A DNA stretch of 64,000 nucleotides from Desulfovibrio sp. Fe33 (GCF_028532725.1 NZ_JAQKGU010000011.1:62001-126000), one strand, 5' to 3'. Numbered from the stretch's first letter, positions 17,136 to 26,078 are shown. The notes: generated by a model from the sequence alone, not told the origin. Numbers and translations: made by a program.

Positions 17136-17915
17136 CTACCAGACCATGCGGGTCTGGACGCCGTGCTCGGACATGTATTTCTTGATTTCTGGTATGGTGT
17201 ATTCGCCATAGTGGACGATGGAGGCGATGAGGGCGGCGGTGGCTTTGCCCTCGGTGACGGCATCGACCATGTGCTGCGGGTTGCCCGCGCCGCCGGAGGC
17301 GATGACCGGGATGGTCACGGCCTCGGCCACCAGACGGGTCAGCTCCAGGTCGTAGCCGTTTTTGACCCCGTCCGCGTCGATGGAATTGAGGCAGATTTCG
17401 CCCGCGCCCAAAGCCTCGCCGGTTTTGGCCCATTCGATGGCGTCCATGCCCATGTATTTGCGGCCGCCGTGGATGACGATTTCGAAGCCGGAGGGAATAT
17501 TTTCGGAGACGGGCACGCGCTTGACGTCCATGCCGAGCACCACGCACTGGGAGCCGAATCGGGCCGCGCCCTCGCTGATGATGTCCGGGTTCTTGACCGC
17601 GCCGGAGTTGACCGAGACCTTTTCCGCACCGGCGACGAGCACGTCGCGCATGTCGTCGACGGAGTTGATGCCGCCGCCGACGGAAAACGGAATGAAGATC
17701 TGGGACGCGACTTTTTCAACCACGTCGAGAAAGATGCCGCGCGCCTCGTGGGATGCGGTGATGTCATAGAAGACGATCTCGTCCGCGCCTTCCTCGTAAT
17801 ATCTTCTGGCGGACTCGACAGGGTCGCCGATGTCCACGTTGCCTTCGAATTTGATGCCCTTGGTCAGACGGCCGTTGCGCACGTCGAGGCAGGGAATGAC
17901 GCGTTTACTCAGCAT
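17136..17915 (-). CDS. hisF: HisF, imidazole glycerol phosphate synthase cyclase subunit
   Basis: A 259-residue (beta/alpha)8 barrel that begins [12 protein letters not shown]11 and the second catalytic Asp region (the GxDxKR-like strand near 130) are present, as are the phosphate-binding glycines (ASGGAGN). It closes the imidazole ring using ammonia made by HisH. The ATG at 17915 lies inside the end of hisH (11-base overlap). A longer reading upstream of this Met is only the shadow of hisH. Confidence 0.95.
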   Translation of the reverse strand: MLSKRVIPCLDVRNGRLTKGIKFEGNVDIGDPVESARRYYEEGADEIVFYDITASHEARGIFLDVVEKVASQIFIPFSVGGGINSVDDMRDVLVAGAEKVSVNSGAVKNPDIISEGAARFGSQCVVLGMDVKRVPVSENIPSGFEIVIHGGRKYMGMDAIEWAKTGEALGAGEICLNSIDADGVKNGYDLELTRLVAEAVTIPVIASGGAGNPQHMVDAVTEGKATAALIASIVHYGEYTIPEIKKYMSEHGVQTRMVW

Positions 17916-18546
17916 CGGCGGCCTCCAGACAGTAGTTGTAGAAGTTCCTGAGCATCCGCAGGCCGGGGCGTCCGCTTTTTTCCGGGTGGAACTGGACCGC
18001 CCAAAGACCCTTGCGGCCGTGCACGGAGCAGAAGTCGATGCCGTAGCGGGTGGTGCCGATGACGAACTCTTCCTTCGGAGCCGGATAGTAACTGTGGACG
18101 AAGTAGAAGTCGGCGTCCGGGTCGATGCCCTCGAAGAGCTCGCAGTCCTGGAGGAGTTCCACCTGGTTCCAGCCCATGTGGGGAACGCGGATGGAGATGT
18201 CCTCGTAATCAACCCAGGAGGGATTGAAGAGGCGGCATTCGCCGGGAATTACTTCCAGGGCCTTGGTGTCGTTTTCTTCGGAGTAGTCCAGGAGAATCTG
18301 GCAGCCGACGCAGATGCCGAGCACCGGCTTTTTCTGCCAGATGAGTTTCTTGATGACTTCGTCCAGGCCGCCGGATTCGAGTTCCTCCATGGCCTGGCCT
18401 GCCGCGCCGACGCCGGGGAAGATGATGCCGATGGCCTTGTCCAGTTTTTCGGGATCGTTGGTAATTTCATTCGGGATGCCCAGGTGCTCCAATGCCCTGT
18501 GGACACTGGTCTGGTTCCCCGCCTTGTAATCGAAGATGGCGAGCAT
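17905..18546 (-). CDS. hisH: HisH, imidazole glycerol phosphate synthase glutaminase subunit
   Basis: 213-residue class I glutamine amidotransferase. The nucleophile is C79 in GICVGCQ, and the His-Glu pair is in QFHPEKSG near 185-190. It supplies ammonia to HisF, with which it is translationally coupled. The ribosome site GGAGG lies just before the ATG. No other histidine genes are in the window, so the hisHF pair is split from the rest of the pathway. A role in a modified sugar pathway cannot be excluded, but both sequences look canonical. Confidence 0.94.
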   Translation of the reverse strand: MLAIFDYKAGNQTSVHRALEHLGIPNEITNDPEKLDKAIGIIFPGVGAAGQAMEELESGGLDEVIKKLIWQKKPVLGICVGCQILLDYSEENDTKALEVIPGECRLFNPSWVDYEDISIRVPHMGWNQVELLQDCELFEGIDPDADFYFVHSYYPAPKEEFVIGTTRYGIDFCSVHGRKGLWAVQFHPEKSGRPGLRMLRNFYNYCLEAADAE

Positions 18547-18599
18547 TGGTTCCTCCGCTTGAAACTCGGTATGCTACAGCGACTAGTAAAAATAGCGGG

Positions 18600-18625
18600 G
18601 GAAAACAAGGCTTTTATTTTAGCCT
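18600..18625 (-). terminator. weak terminator-like hairpin after the J-domain gene
   Basis: The arms AGGCT/AGCCT (18608-18612 with 18621-18625) close an A/T-rich loop, followed on the minus strand by TGTTTT. The stem is only 5 bp. A second GC hairpin (18653-18668) precedes it. Confidence 0.35.
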
Positions 18626-18702
18626 CAAAAATGTATGCCAGGATTGGCAAACGCCCGTTGCGGCGGGCAGTTGAGAGGAGCGCTGAGGGCGCGGCCAAGC
18701 GG

Positions 18703-19476
18703 CTACTTTCCGAGGATGCGCAGCAGGAGATCCCCTTTGAAGGGGCCCAGCTTGCGGCCCAATCCCTTGAGCCTGATGGGACGGCCGACCACGAAGTCGT
18801 GGGGCAAGGTTATTTCGATGGTTTTGGCCCCCTTCGTGAAAGGGCGTTCCACCGAGATGCGGATTTTCCGGCCGGGCATGAGATGGGAGGCCGGGTAATG
18901 GACGGTCTGCTCGAAGTCCATCTGGCTCTTGAGCCACCCCTTGACGCCCTTGGAGAAGTCGAGGTTGATGGTCCTTTCGCCCCAGTGGAGTTGAAGGCTC
19001 CGCTTTTTCAGTTCAAGCGGGCCGCGATAGCCGGGCTTGTCCTTTCGAATCTGCGAGTAGATATCCTCGAAAACCTTCTTGGCGAAGGGATCGTTGAGGA
19101 TGGTCCTCAGAACCTCTTCTTCCTTGTAGTAATATCTCTGGGTCTTGGCCCTGGTGGAGCGCTGTTTCTTTTCCGCTTCGGGCTGGGCCGTCCTGCGCTG
19201 CTGGCGGGCGTAGGCCTTGGCGCCTTCCTCGCGTTTTGCCTTGGGGCCTCCCGTCTCGGGGCCGGAAGAGGCGGAAGAAGAGGGGCCGTCCGCATCAAGG
19301 AGCTTCCTTGCCGTAACATAGGCCTCGTTGACCACACGGAACCGCTCGGCGGCGGAAGCGCTCGGGTTGAGGTCCGGGTGGTATTTGAAGGCCAGTTTGC
19401 GGAAGGCGGACTTGACCTCTTCCAGGTTCGCCCCTGGGGCGAGCTGAAGCTCCTTGAGGCACTCCTGGAGATTCAT
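18703..19476 (-). CDS. J-domain protein with DnaJ-type C-terminal substrate domain
   Basis: 257 residues. The J domain (about 1-65) has HPD in YHPDLNP. A charged low-complexity linker (about 70-125) follows, then a C-terminal part (about 150-257) that resembles the last beta domain of DnaJ (strands around [13 protein letters not shown]). It lacks the G/F region and zinc repeats, so it is a shortened CbpA-like co-chaperone rather than DnaJ. It follows the YkgJ-type gene by 15 bases. Partner and client unknown. Confidence 0.82.
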   Translation of the reverse strand: MNLQECLKELQLAPGANLEEVKSAFRKLAFKYHPDLNPSASAAERFRVVNEAYVTARKLLDADGPSSSASSGPETGGPKAKREEGAKAYARQQRRTAQPEAEKKQRSTRAKTQRYYYKEEEVLRTILNDPFAKKVFEDIYSQIRKDKPGYRGPLELKKRSLQLHWGERTINLDFSKGVKGWLKSQMDFEQTVHYPASHLMPGRKIRISVERPFTKGAKTIEITLPHDFVVGRPIRLKGLGRKLGPFKGDLLLRILGK

Positions 19477-19491
19477 GAGGCGCGTCCTTGG

Positions 19492-19929
19492 TTACTCGTC
19501 GGAAATCAATGCGTTGGGCGAAGATTCGGGATCATAGCGCAAAAGGTCTTCCTTGCGCAAATAGGCGCGCCCCTGGCGGACGAATTCCTCATGGCCGGCG
19601 GCGGGATTCACGCCGGGACAGTAATCCTGGATCATTTCCCAGCTGGTCTTGTCGATGAGATTGCCTCGGAAATACGGCCAGGCCCGGCAGATGTCGGGGC
19701 GTCCGGGATGCACGCCGCAACCGTCCTTGAAAAATACGCAGTAGTTGTTTTCGCCCACGTTGAGGTGAATCTTGCCGCCGCGCGTGTGGGCGTATCGGGA
19801 GACCAATTCGTCCGTGCCGATCCCCAGGAAGGCGGCCAGGCGTTCGCGGTCCTTGGCGGTCATGACGATGCCGCCCTCGCCCTGGCAGCAGTGGCCGCAC
19901 ATGCGGCATTCGAAGGCGTTCTCGGTCAT
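19492..19929 (-). CDS. YkgJ-family cysteine-cluster protein
   Basis: 145 residues from the ATG at 19929, chosen because it forms an ATGA overlap with the upstream gene; a longer reading to 19968 is possible. Cysteines C8, C11, C14 and C15 (CRMCGHCC), with further Cys in CVFF, GCGVH and ICRAWP, form the YkgJ zinc/iron-binding pattern. The molecular role of this family is not established. Likely a metal-binding cytoplasmic protein. Confidence 0.85.
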   Translation of the reverse strand: MTENAFECRMCGHCCQGEGGIVMTAKDRERLAAFLGIGTDELVSRYAHTRGGKIHLNVGENNYCVFFKDGCGVHPGRPDICRAWPYFRGNLIDKTSWEMIQDYCPGVNPAAGHEEFVRQGRAYLRKEDLLRYDPESSPNALISDE

Positions 19930-20345
19930 CTGCGGATCCCCATGGCTTGCATCTCGACTTTGCTGCATCGGTCTTCAACTACGGTAATGCCGCTTCCCGA
20001 CAGGATTTCCCGGGCCTCAGGGCTGGTGATGCCGGACTGCATCCAGAAAATCCTGGGCAGGGGGGACATGGCCAGCACCTCGCGGGCGTGCTCGGGGCAG
20101 AACTGCGGCGACCGGAACAGGTCCACCATGTCCACCGGCGTCGGAATGTCGCCCAGGGAGGCATAGGTGGGCAGTCCCCATACGTCGCTGCGTTTGGGGT
20201 GGACCGGGATGACCGTGAAGCCCATTTCGATGAGCGCCCGGCCGACCATGTCCACGGGACGGCCCGGTTTGTCCACCGCCCCGACAACTGCGATGGTCTT
20301 GACCTCGCGCAGCAGGGGAGCTAGCTCTTTCATGTCGATCAGCAT
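19926..20345 (-). CDS. CoA-binding (YccU-like) Rossmann protein
   Basis: 139 residues. The start is ATG at 20345, preceded by GAGGTG about 6 bases upstream; a GTG at 20354 is the longer alternative. The Rossmann start IAVVGAVDKPGRP (with the Gly-rich turn), the VIPVHPK strand end and the VVEDRC motif near the C-terminus are those of the small CoA-binding family. It probably binds CoA or a related nucleotide. First gene of the unit with the YkgJ and J-domain genes, divergent from the M24 peptidase. Confidence 0.86.
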   Translation of the reverse strand: MLIDMKELAPLLREVKTIAVVGAVDKPGRPVDMVGRALIEMGFTVIPVHPKRSDVWGLPTYASLGDIPTPVDMVDLFRSPQFCPEHAREVLAMSPLPRIFWMQSGITSPEAREILSGSGITVVEDRCSKVEMQAMGIRR

Positions 20346-20430
20346 TTTTGACACCTCGTAGATTGAGACAGTCCTTGTACAGCAAACCTTTCCGGTTGCC
20401 TAGTCGATATATCCCCGAAGGAGCCCCCCT

Positions 20431-21651
20431 ATGTTCGAAGCCATAGCCCGCATCCCCGAAGAGGAACTCAAGCGCCGCCGGGATTCCGTCCGGCATCACC
20501 TCCAGGCCGTCGCTCCCGGAGCGGGGGGGATTCTCGTGTTCTCCCGGCTGAATATTTATTACCTGACCGGCACCTTTGGCCAGGGCGTGCTTTGGCTCCC
20601 CCTTTCCGGCGATTCCGTGCTGCTGATCCGCAAAGGCGTCAACCGCGCCCGTCTTGAAGCCGGAGTGAAGCATATTCTGCCGTTCAAGTCCTATTCCGAA
20701 CTGCCCGGCCTGTGCGCCGACGCGGGCAGCCCCTTCACGCCGACCCTGGCCGCGGTAATGTCCGGGCTCACCTGGCAACTCGGAACCATGCTGGCCGACA
20801 AGCTCAAGGATTACGCCATCGTGTCCGGCGACCATGCCGTGGCCTTGGCCCGGATGGTCAAATCGGAATTCGAGCTCGACATTCTTCGCCGTTGCGGCGC
20901 GAAGCACCATCGTTGCCTTTACGACATTTTGCCGACCGTGATCCGTCCCGGCATGACCGAACGGGAGATCGCCCACAAGGCGTGGGAAGCTTTTTTCAGC
21001 GAGGGGCACATGGGTATCTTGCGGATGCAGGCCCACGGTGAGGAGGCTTTCCTCGGCCATGTGTCGGCCGGTGATTCCGGCAACTATCCCAGCGGGTTCA
21101 ACGGACCTCTCGGGCTGCGCGGTGAGCATCCGGCCTCGGCCCTCATGGGCAACGCGCACAAGATCTGGGAACCTGGCGAGCCGCTCATGCTCGACATAGG
21201 CTTCCAGTTGGAGGGGTATCACACGGACAAGACCCAGGCGTATTTCGCGGGGTCGCGTGAAACCATGCCCGACGATATCCGTCGCGCCCATGATTTCTGT
21301 ATCGAGTTGCAGGATTGGATGTGCGCCGAAGCGAAGCCCGGCGTCACCCCGGAGGAACTCTATCTTCATTGCATCGACGAGGCCGGGAAGCGCGGGTATG
21401 CCGAAGGCTTTATGGGGCTGGACGAGAACCAGGTCCCGTTCGTCGGGCACGGCATCGGGTTGACCGTGGACGAGTTTCCGCCCATCGCCAGGGGGTTCTC
21501 CCTGCCGTTGGAGCAGGGCATGGTCATCGCCCTGGAACCCAAGCAGGGCGTTCGCGGCAAGGCGATGGTCGGCGTGGAGAACACGTTCGAGATTACCGCG
21601 GACGGCTGCCGCTGCATCTCCGGCGACAAATACGACATGATTCCGGTTTAA
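20431..21651 (+). CDS. M24B family aminopeptidase (Xaa-Pro peptidase type)
   Basis: 406 residues with the creatinase-like N domain (about 1-165) and pita-bread catalytic domain (about 175-406). The five metal ligands are visible at D255, D266, H340, E369 and E383. It would release N-terminal residues before proline or cut Xaa-Pro dipeptides in the cytoplasm. The ribosome site AAGGAG lies about 9 bases before the ATG. Monocistronic, divergent from the CoA-binding operon. Confidence 0.88.
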   Translation: MFEAIARIPEEELKRRRDSVRHHLQAVAPGAGGILVFSRLNIYYLTGTFGQGVLWLPLSGDSVLLIRKGVNRARLEAGVKHILPFKSYSELPGLCADAGSPFTPTLAAVMSGLTWQLGTMLADKLKDYAIVSGDHAVALARMVKSEFELDILRRCGAKHHRCLYDILPTVIRPGMTEREIAHKAWEAFFSEGHMGILRMQAHGEEAFLGHVSAGDSGNYPSGFNGPLGLRGEHPASALMGNAHKIWEPGEPLMLDIGFQLEGYHTDKTQAYFAGSRETMPDDIRRAHDFCIELQDWMCAEAKPGVTPEELYLHCIDEAGKRGYAEGFMGLDENQVPFVGHGIGLTVDEFPPIARGFSLPLEQGMVIALEPKQGVRGKAMVGVENTFEITADGCRCISGDKYDMIPV

Positions 21652-21748
21652 TGACGCATCATTGATGTTGTCTTTTCCTGGCGGTTGAGTAGTCTGCCGA
21701 CGTGCCTGGCGGTACCTTCCGCACGTCCGTTGAAGATTCGGGGGAGTC

Positions 21749-22120
21749 GTGTCCTATAAGCAAATATTCACTATCAAGGATTCTTACCTGCTGTGCATTA
21801 CGGACGGCGGGGTTAACGAGGCCAAAGCCTTCATCGAATGGGGTGTGAAGCTTGTGGCCAAGACCCGGCATTGTCGGCGGACGCGGGTGCTGTTGGACAA
21901 TCGGACTTTTCACTTGGCCCTTTCGGCTTTGGATATCATCACGTTCGCCAACTTCATGGAGAATCAGGGCGCGGCCAAGCTGGGTCTTCGCATTGCCGTT
22001 CTGTCCAACCCGCACAATCCGGAATCCAGCCGTTTTGTAGAGACCGCCATGGTCAACCGTTCGGCTTCCTACAGGGCTTTTCGTACACAACAAGAGGCCC
22101 ATGACTGGCTTTGTGCATAG
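21749..22120 (+). CDS. small uncharacterised protein, possible STAS/SpoIIAA-like fold
   Basis: 123 residues. The start is GTG at 21749 with GGGGGAG upstream. Alternating strands and helices (a strand near 10-18, a helix 22-35, the strand RVLLDNR near 45-50, a helix 55-70, a strand near 80-85) suggest a SpoIIAA/STAS-like alpha/beta fold, which would make it a regulatory binding protein, but the resemblance is weak. No signal peptide or membrane segment. It has its own terminator. Confidence 0.7.
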   Translation: MSYKQIFTIKDSYLLCITDGGVNEAKAFIEWGVKLVAKTRHCRRTRVLLDNRTFHLALSALDIITFANFMENQGAAKLGLRIAVLSNPHNPESSRFVETAMVNRSASYRAFRTQQEAHDWLCA

Positions 22121-22138
22121 GGTCGGATATTCAGGATA

Positions 22139-22172
22139 CGAAAAAGGGCTCTCTTTCGGGAGCCCTTTTTGT
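22139..22172 (+). terminator. intrinsic terminator of the 123-residue gene
   Basis: An AAAAAGGGCTC stem with GAGCCCTTTTT around a short loop and a T run, 20 bases past the stop. The A run on the left makes it likely to work on both strands. Confidence 0.9.
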
Positions 22173-22227
22173 TGGTCTATGTATTCAACTCTCGTTTTCC
22201 CGACAGGACGCCGCGAAGCGAAAAAGC

Positions 22228-22325
22228 CCGCGCCGGAGGCGCTTACAGGGGATGCAAGGGTGCGAGCCCTTGCCCGCCGGAGGCGAAATCACCCGACTAT
22301 TGCCGCGAAGCGGCTTTCAACGCCT
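22228..22325 (-). repeat. dispersed structured intergenic repeat, copy C (inverted)
   Basis: Reverse-complement copy of the element at 2077 and 16951. It lies between the convergent 123-residue gene and the alcohol dehydrogenase gene. The first hairpin here is GCCGC-TTC-GCGGC, different in the loop from the other copies but with the stem kept. Similarity to copy B runs on past 22228 toward 22200. Confidence 0.85.
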
Positions 22326-22385
22326 GATTTTCCTCTTGAGTGAGTAAAATCGGTAATTCCTTTTTCGCTACGGAGGTCGCGCGGA

Positions 22386-23582
22386 CTACTCGTAGGCCGC
22401 TTCGAAAATGGCGATGACGTCCTCCAGGGACATCTCCACCGGGGTGACGTCGAAGAGCCCGCCCATGGTGGACAGGGCGTTCTCGGCCAGGGCCGGGATT
22501 TCCTCGCGGGTCACGCCGTAGTCGGACAGTTTTTCTTCGGCCAGGCCGACGTCGGTGATGAGCTTGTCCAACGCGTCCAGGAAGGCCACGCCGGTTACTT
22601 CTTCTTCCACCGTTTCCTCAAGGGTGTCGCCCATGGCCAGGGCCAGGTCGCCGAGGCGCTCCTCGCCGCGCGAGGCCAGGAAGGCGAAATATGCCTTGGA
22701 CAGGAGCACCAGTCCGGCCCCATGGGGCAGGTCCGGGTGGAAGGCGGACAGGGCGTGTTCCAGGGAGTGCTGGGAAATGCATGAGGAATAGGTCTCGCAC
22801 AGTCCCGCGGCGGTGCAGGCCCAGGCCATGACGGTCCGCGCCTCCAGGTTGTCGCCTTCGGCAACGGCCTGCGGCAGGGTGTGGGCGATGAGGTGGACGG
22901 CCTCCAGGGCGAGCATGTCGCTGGAGGGCTGGCGGCAGGTGGCGAGGTACGCCTCGGCCGCATGGAAAAAGGCGTCCATGCCGGTGTAGGCGGTCTGCCT
23001 CGGGGGTACGGAGAGCATCAGTTTGGGGTCCACGATGGACAGGGCCGGGAAGGTCCCGTCGTATCCCCAGCCGAGCTTCTCGCGGGAGCCGGTGCCGGAT
23101 TTGGTTATGACGGTCCACGGATCGGCCTCGGTTCCGGTGCCCGCCGTGGTCGGAATGGCCACGATGGGCAGGGGGGCGTTTCCCGGGGTCTGGCCGCCGC
23201 CGGTTCCGGACTGCATGTAGTCCCAGTACTTGCCGGGATTGACGGCCATGGCGGCGATGGATTTTGCCGAGTCGATGGTGGAGCCGCCGCCCAGGCCGAC
23301 CACGAATTTGACGCCTTTTTCGCGGCAGATGGCCGCGGCTTCGTCCACGGCGTCGGATTCGGGGTTGGGCTTGATGCGATCGTAGACGATGGTTTGAACG
23401 TCCTGTTTGGAAAGCAGCGACTGAACGCGGGCTAGGTATCCCTGCTCGATCATGACGCCGGATTCGCCGATGACGATCATGGCCTTGTCGCCTCGGGGCA
23501 GATGCGGAGTCTCCCCCAGCTTGTCGAGGCTGTCGGGACCGAAGATGATGCGGGTGGGCATGTAGTATTGGAAATTGAGCAC
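22386..23582 (-). CDS. iron-containing (type III) alcohol dehydrogenase
   Basis: 398 residues. The start is GTG at 23582, with GAGGAG 7 bases upstream; a TTG at 23597 has no such site. The N-terminal nucleotide domain carries GGGSTIDSAK. The family region GTGTEAD follows, and the iron-binding His/Asp set sits in the C-terminal half (DAFFHAAEAY, HSLEHALSAFHPDLPHG). It probably interconverts aldehydes or ketones and alcohols with NAD(P)H in fermentation. It follows dsbD by 30 bases; a shared transcript is possible but a functional link is not evident. Confidence 0.9.
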   Translation of the reverse strand: MLNFQYYMPTRIIFGPDSLDKLGETPHLPRGDKAMIVIGESGVMIEQGYLARVQSLLSKQDVQTIVYDRIKPNPESDAVDEAAAICREKGVKFVVGLGGGSTIDSAKSIAAMAVNPGKYWDYMQSGTGGGQTPGNAPLPIVAIPTTAGTGTEADPWTVITKSGTGSREKLGWGYDGTFPALSIVDPKLMLSVPPRQTAYTGMDAFFHAAEAYLATCRQPSSDMLALEAVHLIAHTLPQAVAEGDNLEARTVMAWACTAAGLCETYSSCISQHSLEHALSAFHPDLPHGAGLVLLSKAYFAFLASRGEERLGDLALAMGDTLEETVEEEVTGVAFLDALDKLITDVGLAEEKLSDYGVTREEIPALAENALSTMGGLFDVTPVEMSLEDVIAIFEAAYE

Positions 23583-23612
23583 GAAGCGTCTCCTCAATGT
23601 TTTTTCTGTGAT

Positions 23613-25442
23613 CTAAAGGGATTTCAGCAAGTTTTCAAGTTGGTTCACGGTGTACAGGTCGCGTATGACCACCGGGGTTTGCCGATCGTTCTTTCGGAAC
23701 ACGGCAGCCGTGGGCAGGCTTCTGCTGCCGAGAGCCGCCAGCAGGGCTTCGGCTTCGGGATCGCGTTCGGTCATATCCACCTTGATGAAGCGGATGTTGT
23801 ACCGTCTTTTCCAGTCTTCAACATTTTCGCGGGTCATGACCGTTGCTTCGAGCGCCTTGCAGGTGGGGCACCAATCCGCCGTGAATTCCAGGAATATCCG
23901 CTCTTCGCCAAGGTCCTGGTTAAGGACGGCCGGGTTGAACTGCTCCCATGGGTCGGCTTCGGTCTGCATGGGCGTGGTCCAGTAGACGGTGGCGGCCAGG
24001 AGCACGAATATGCTTGTGCGCAGGAGCAGCCGGATGCCTTGGCCGGCGGTCTTTGTGCGGAACCACAGCCATCCGCCGAAGAGAACGACCCACAGCGGGG
24101 CGAGAATGCGCAGACTGGCATCGCCCAGCGCGATGCCCACCAGATAGAAGGCAGTGCCGAGCAGGAAGAAGGCGATGCCCTTTTCCACGTATTCGATCCA
24201 TGGCCCGGATTTCGGCAGGAAACGGGACAGGCCTGGGTTGAGGATCAGCAGAATGTAGGGCGCGGACATGCCGAGGCCGATCGATACGAAGACCGTGGCG
24301 ATGACGACCGGCCCCTGGATGAGCGCCCAGCCGAGCACGCCGCCCAGGAACGGGCCGCTGCACGGGGTCGCCAGCAGGGTGGTCAACATGCCGGTGAAGA
24401 AGGCCTGTTTGCGCGGGTCCTTGTTCCCCACCCCGAATTTGAGGTCGATGACCGGCAAATGGAACAGACCGAACAGGCTCAGCGAGAGTGCGCCCATTAT
24501 CGCCGCCATGCCGAGCACCAGCCAGCGGTTCTGGAAGAGCGCGCCCCATGCCGAACCCGTGGCTCCCAGCACGACGGCCAGGAACAGGAAGAAGGATATC
24601 ACTCCGAGCACGAAGAAAACGTTGTGCTCCCTGAACGCGCGGATGCGGTCGGCGCCTTCTTCGGCTCCGGCCCCGAGCAGCGAGGAGAGCTTGAGGCTGA
24701 CCACGGGCAGGACGCAGGGCATGACGTTGAGAATGAGTCCGGCGAGCAGCCCCATGAGCACTGCCGAAAGCAGTCCGCCCACTTCGAGGCCGGGTTGGAA
24801 ATATGCGGGGGTGAAACGCCAGTCCACGATGTGCGCGTCGGCGTTTTCCTCGGCCGTCGGAGTCTGCGCTTGAATCCGGCCTCCGCTAATATGCAGGAAT
24901 TCGTTCCACCACGGCTGTCCGTCGGACGGAGGGAGGGGGTTCGTGCCGATTTCCGCTTCGCCGAAAGAGAGATTGATGCGGGCTGGGACGCATTTGGTCG
25001 GATGGCACAGGAGCAGGTCCAGGGAGAGGCTGACCGGGAAGGGGGCCGTGAGGGCGTCGGGCACCAGGATGAAGAGCTTTGTTCCGTCCAGATATGCGGC
25101 CACGGTGATGGTTGGGTCGTATGAGTCGGGCTTCTTCTTGCCCTCGGGATAAAACACCTCCAACGGGCTCCCGTCCGCCGTCAGGGCGGCCAGGCTGGTA
25201 GGCTTGCCCGTTTCGCCGGGGACGTTGGAGTAAGAGTACCATTCATTGTCCATATGCAGGGTTAAGGCCAGGAGAACGCCTTCGGGCGACCCCGGACGGA
25301 TGGCGTCCGCAGCGACGGCGAACGGTTCCACCGAGGTCTTCAAAGGCAGTGAAGACGGCTGCGAAAGGGACATGGCGGACGTTGCTGAAAGGAGGACGAA
25401 CAGACTCAGGAGCAACGTGAAAAGGGGTTTTTTTATAATCAT
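23613..25442 (-). CDS. dsbD: DsbD-like protein-disulfide reductase
   Basis: 609 residues in three parts. A signal peptide (about 1-24) leads to a periplasmic alpha domain with the Cys pair in LLCHPTKC. About eight membrane segments (about 210-480) follow, with MPCVLPV and TPCSGPF carrying the redox cysteines. The periplasmic thioredoxin-like domain has CPTC near residue 530. It moves electrons from cytoplasmic thioredoxin to periplasmic thiols, for example in cytochrome c maturation. Complete, no missing cysteines. Confidence 0.94.
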   Translation of the reverse strand: MIIKKPLFTLLLSLFVLLSATSAMSLSQPSSLPLKTSVEPFAVAADAIRPGSPEGVLLALTLHMDNEWYSYSNVPGETGKPTSLAALTADGSPLEVFYPEGKKKPDSYDPTITVAAYLDGTKLFILVPDALTAPFPVSLSLDLLLCHPTKCVPARINLSFGEAEIGTNPLPPSDGQPWWNEFLHISGGRIQAQTPTAEENADAHIVDWRFTPAYFQPGLEVGGLLSAVLMGLLAGLILNVMPCVLPVVSLKLSSLLGAGAEEGADRIRAFREHNVFFVLGVISFFLFLAVVLGATGSAWGALFQNRWLVLGMAAIMGALSLSLFGLFHLPVIDLKFGVGNKDPRKQAFFTGMLTTLLATPCSGPFLGGVLGWALIQGPVVIATVFVSIGLGMSAPYILLILNPGLSRFLPKSGPWIEYVEKGIAFFLLGTAFYLVGIALGDASLRILAPLWVVLFGGWLWFRTKTAGQGIRLLLRTSIFVLLAATVYWTTPMQTEADPWEQFNPAVLNQDLGEERIFLEFTADWCPTCKALEATVMTRENVEDWKRRYNIRFIKVDMTERDPEAEALLAALGSRSLPTAAVFRKNDRQTPVVIRDLYTVNQLENLLKSL

Positions 25443-25532
25443 TTAAGTCCTATGAAAAAAATGAAAATTTATTGTTGACATTTCGAGGGGTGACTTATAG
25501 ATATCTCTCCGTCGTGACGATCACGGCCGAGT

Positions 25533-25608
25533 GGGTCACTAGCTCAATTGGCAGAGCAGCGGACTCTTAATCCGGAGGTTCAAGGTTCGATTCCTTGGTG
25601 ACCCACCA
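25533..25608 (+). tRNA. tRNA-Lys(CTT), copy 1
   Basis: 76 bases including an encoded CCA. The acceptor arm GGGTCAC pairs with GTGACCC. The anticodon loop CTCTTAA places CTT at 34-36, reading AAG. The T loop GTTCGATTC is standard. Own promoter at 25475 and terminator at 25622. Confidence 0.96.
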
Positions 25609-25621
25609 CTCAGAATACACA

Positions 25622-25648
25622 CCCCGTCAGAAATGGCGGGGTTTTTTT
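25622..25648 (+). terminator. terminator of tRNA-Lys copy 1
   Basis: CCCCGTCA, GAAA loop, TGGCGGGG, then T7; starts 13 bases after the CCA. Confidence 0.9.
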
Positions 25649-25768
25649 GTCGGTCGAATGCGATTCGGGAAAAAAGGCGTGAGCAATTTGCATGAATGTC
25701 CTCGTTGCTGTTGACATTTCCGGAGGCGGCTTATAAATATCTCTCCGTCGTGACGAACACGGCCGAGT

Positions 25769-25844
25769 GGGTCACTAGCTCAATTGGCAGAGCAGCGGAC
25801 TCTTAATCCGGAGGTTCAAGGTTCGATTCCTTGGTGACCCACCA
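25769..25844 (+). tRNA. tRNA-Lys(CTT), copy 2
   Basis: Identical in sequence to copy 1, encoded CCA included. Its promoter has TTGACA at 25711 and TATAAA at 25732. The leader hairpin stem CGTG/CACG is kept although its loop differs from copies 1 and 3. Confidence 0.96.
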
Positions 25845-25857
25845 CTCAGAACACACA

Positions 25858-25886
25858 CCCCGTCAGAAATGGCGGGGTTTTTCTTT
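25858..25886 (+). terminator. terminator of tRNA-Lys copy 2
   Basis: Same stem-loop as for copy 1; the T run is interrupted by one C. Confidence 0.88.
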
Positions 25887-26002
25887 GTCCGATGCGCGCT
25901 TCGGAAAAAAATGTGAGCAATTTGCATGAATGTCCTTGTAGCTGTTGACATTTCCGGGGCGGCCTTATAGATATCCCCCCGTCGTGACGATCACGGCCGA
26001 GT

Positions 26003-26078
26003 GGGTCACTAGCTCAATTGGCAGAGCAGCGGACTCTTAATCCGGAGGTTCAAGGTTCGATTCCTTGGTGACCCACCA
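26003..26078 (+). tRNA. tRNA-Lys(CTT), copy 3
   Basis: Identical to copies 1 and 2. TTGACA at 25945 and TATAGA at 25966 form its promoter. Confidence 0.96.

Noticed and set aside
17136-18212. Extended HisF with ~100 extra N-terminal residues
   Set aside because: The extension is the out-of-frame shadow of hisH; the standard [11 protein letters not shown] start at 17915 overlaps hisH by 11 bases.
17830-20166. 778-codon plus-strand frame over hisH, the J-domain gene and the YkgJ-type gene
   Set aside because: Antisense to three genes with identifiable domains; shadow frame.
22101-22347. Small open frames inside repeat copy C
   Set aside because: They cross an intrinsic terminator and the structured repeat. 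The equivalent regions of copies A and B are not open in the same way.
25533-26078. tRNA-Lys array as an integration site for a mobile element
   Set aside because: No integrase, direct-repeat attachment pair or foreign-looking gene flanks the array; the repeats are whole-unit duplications.
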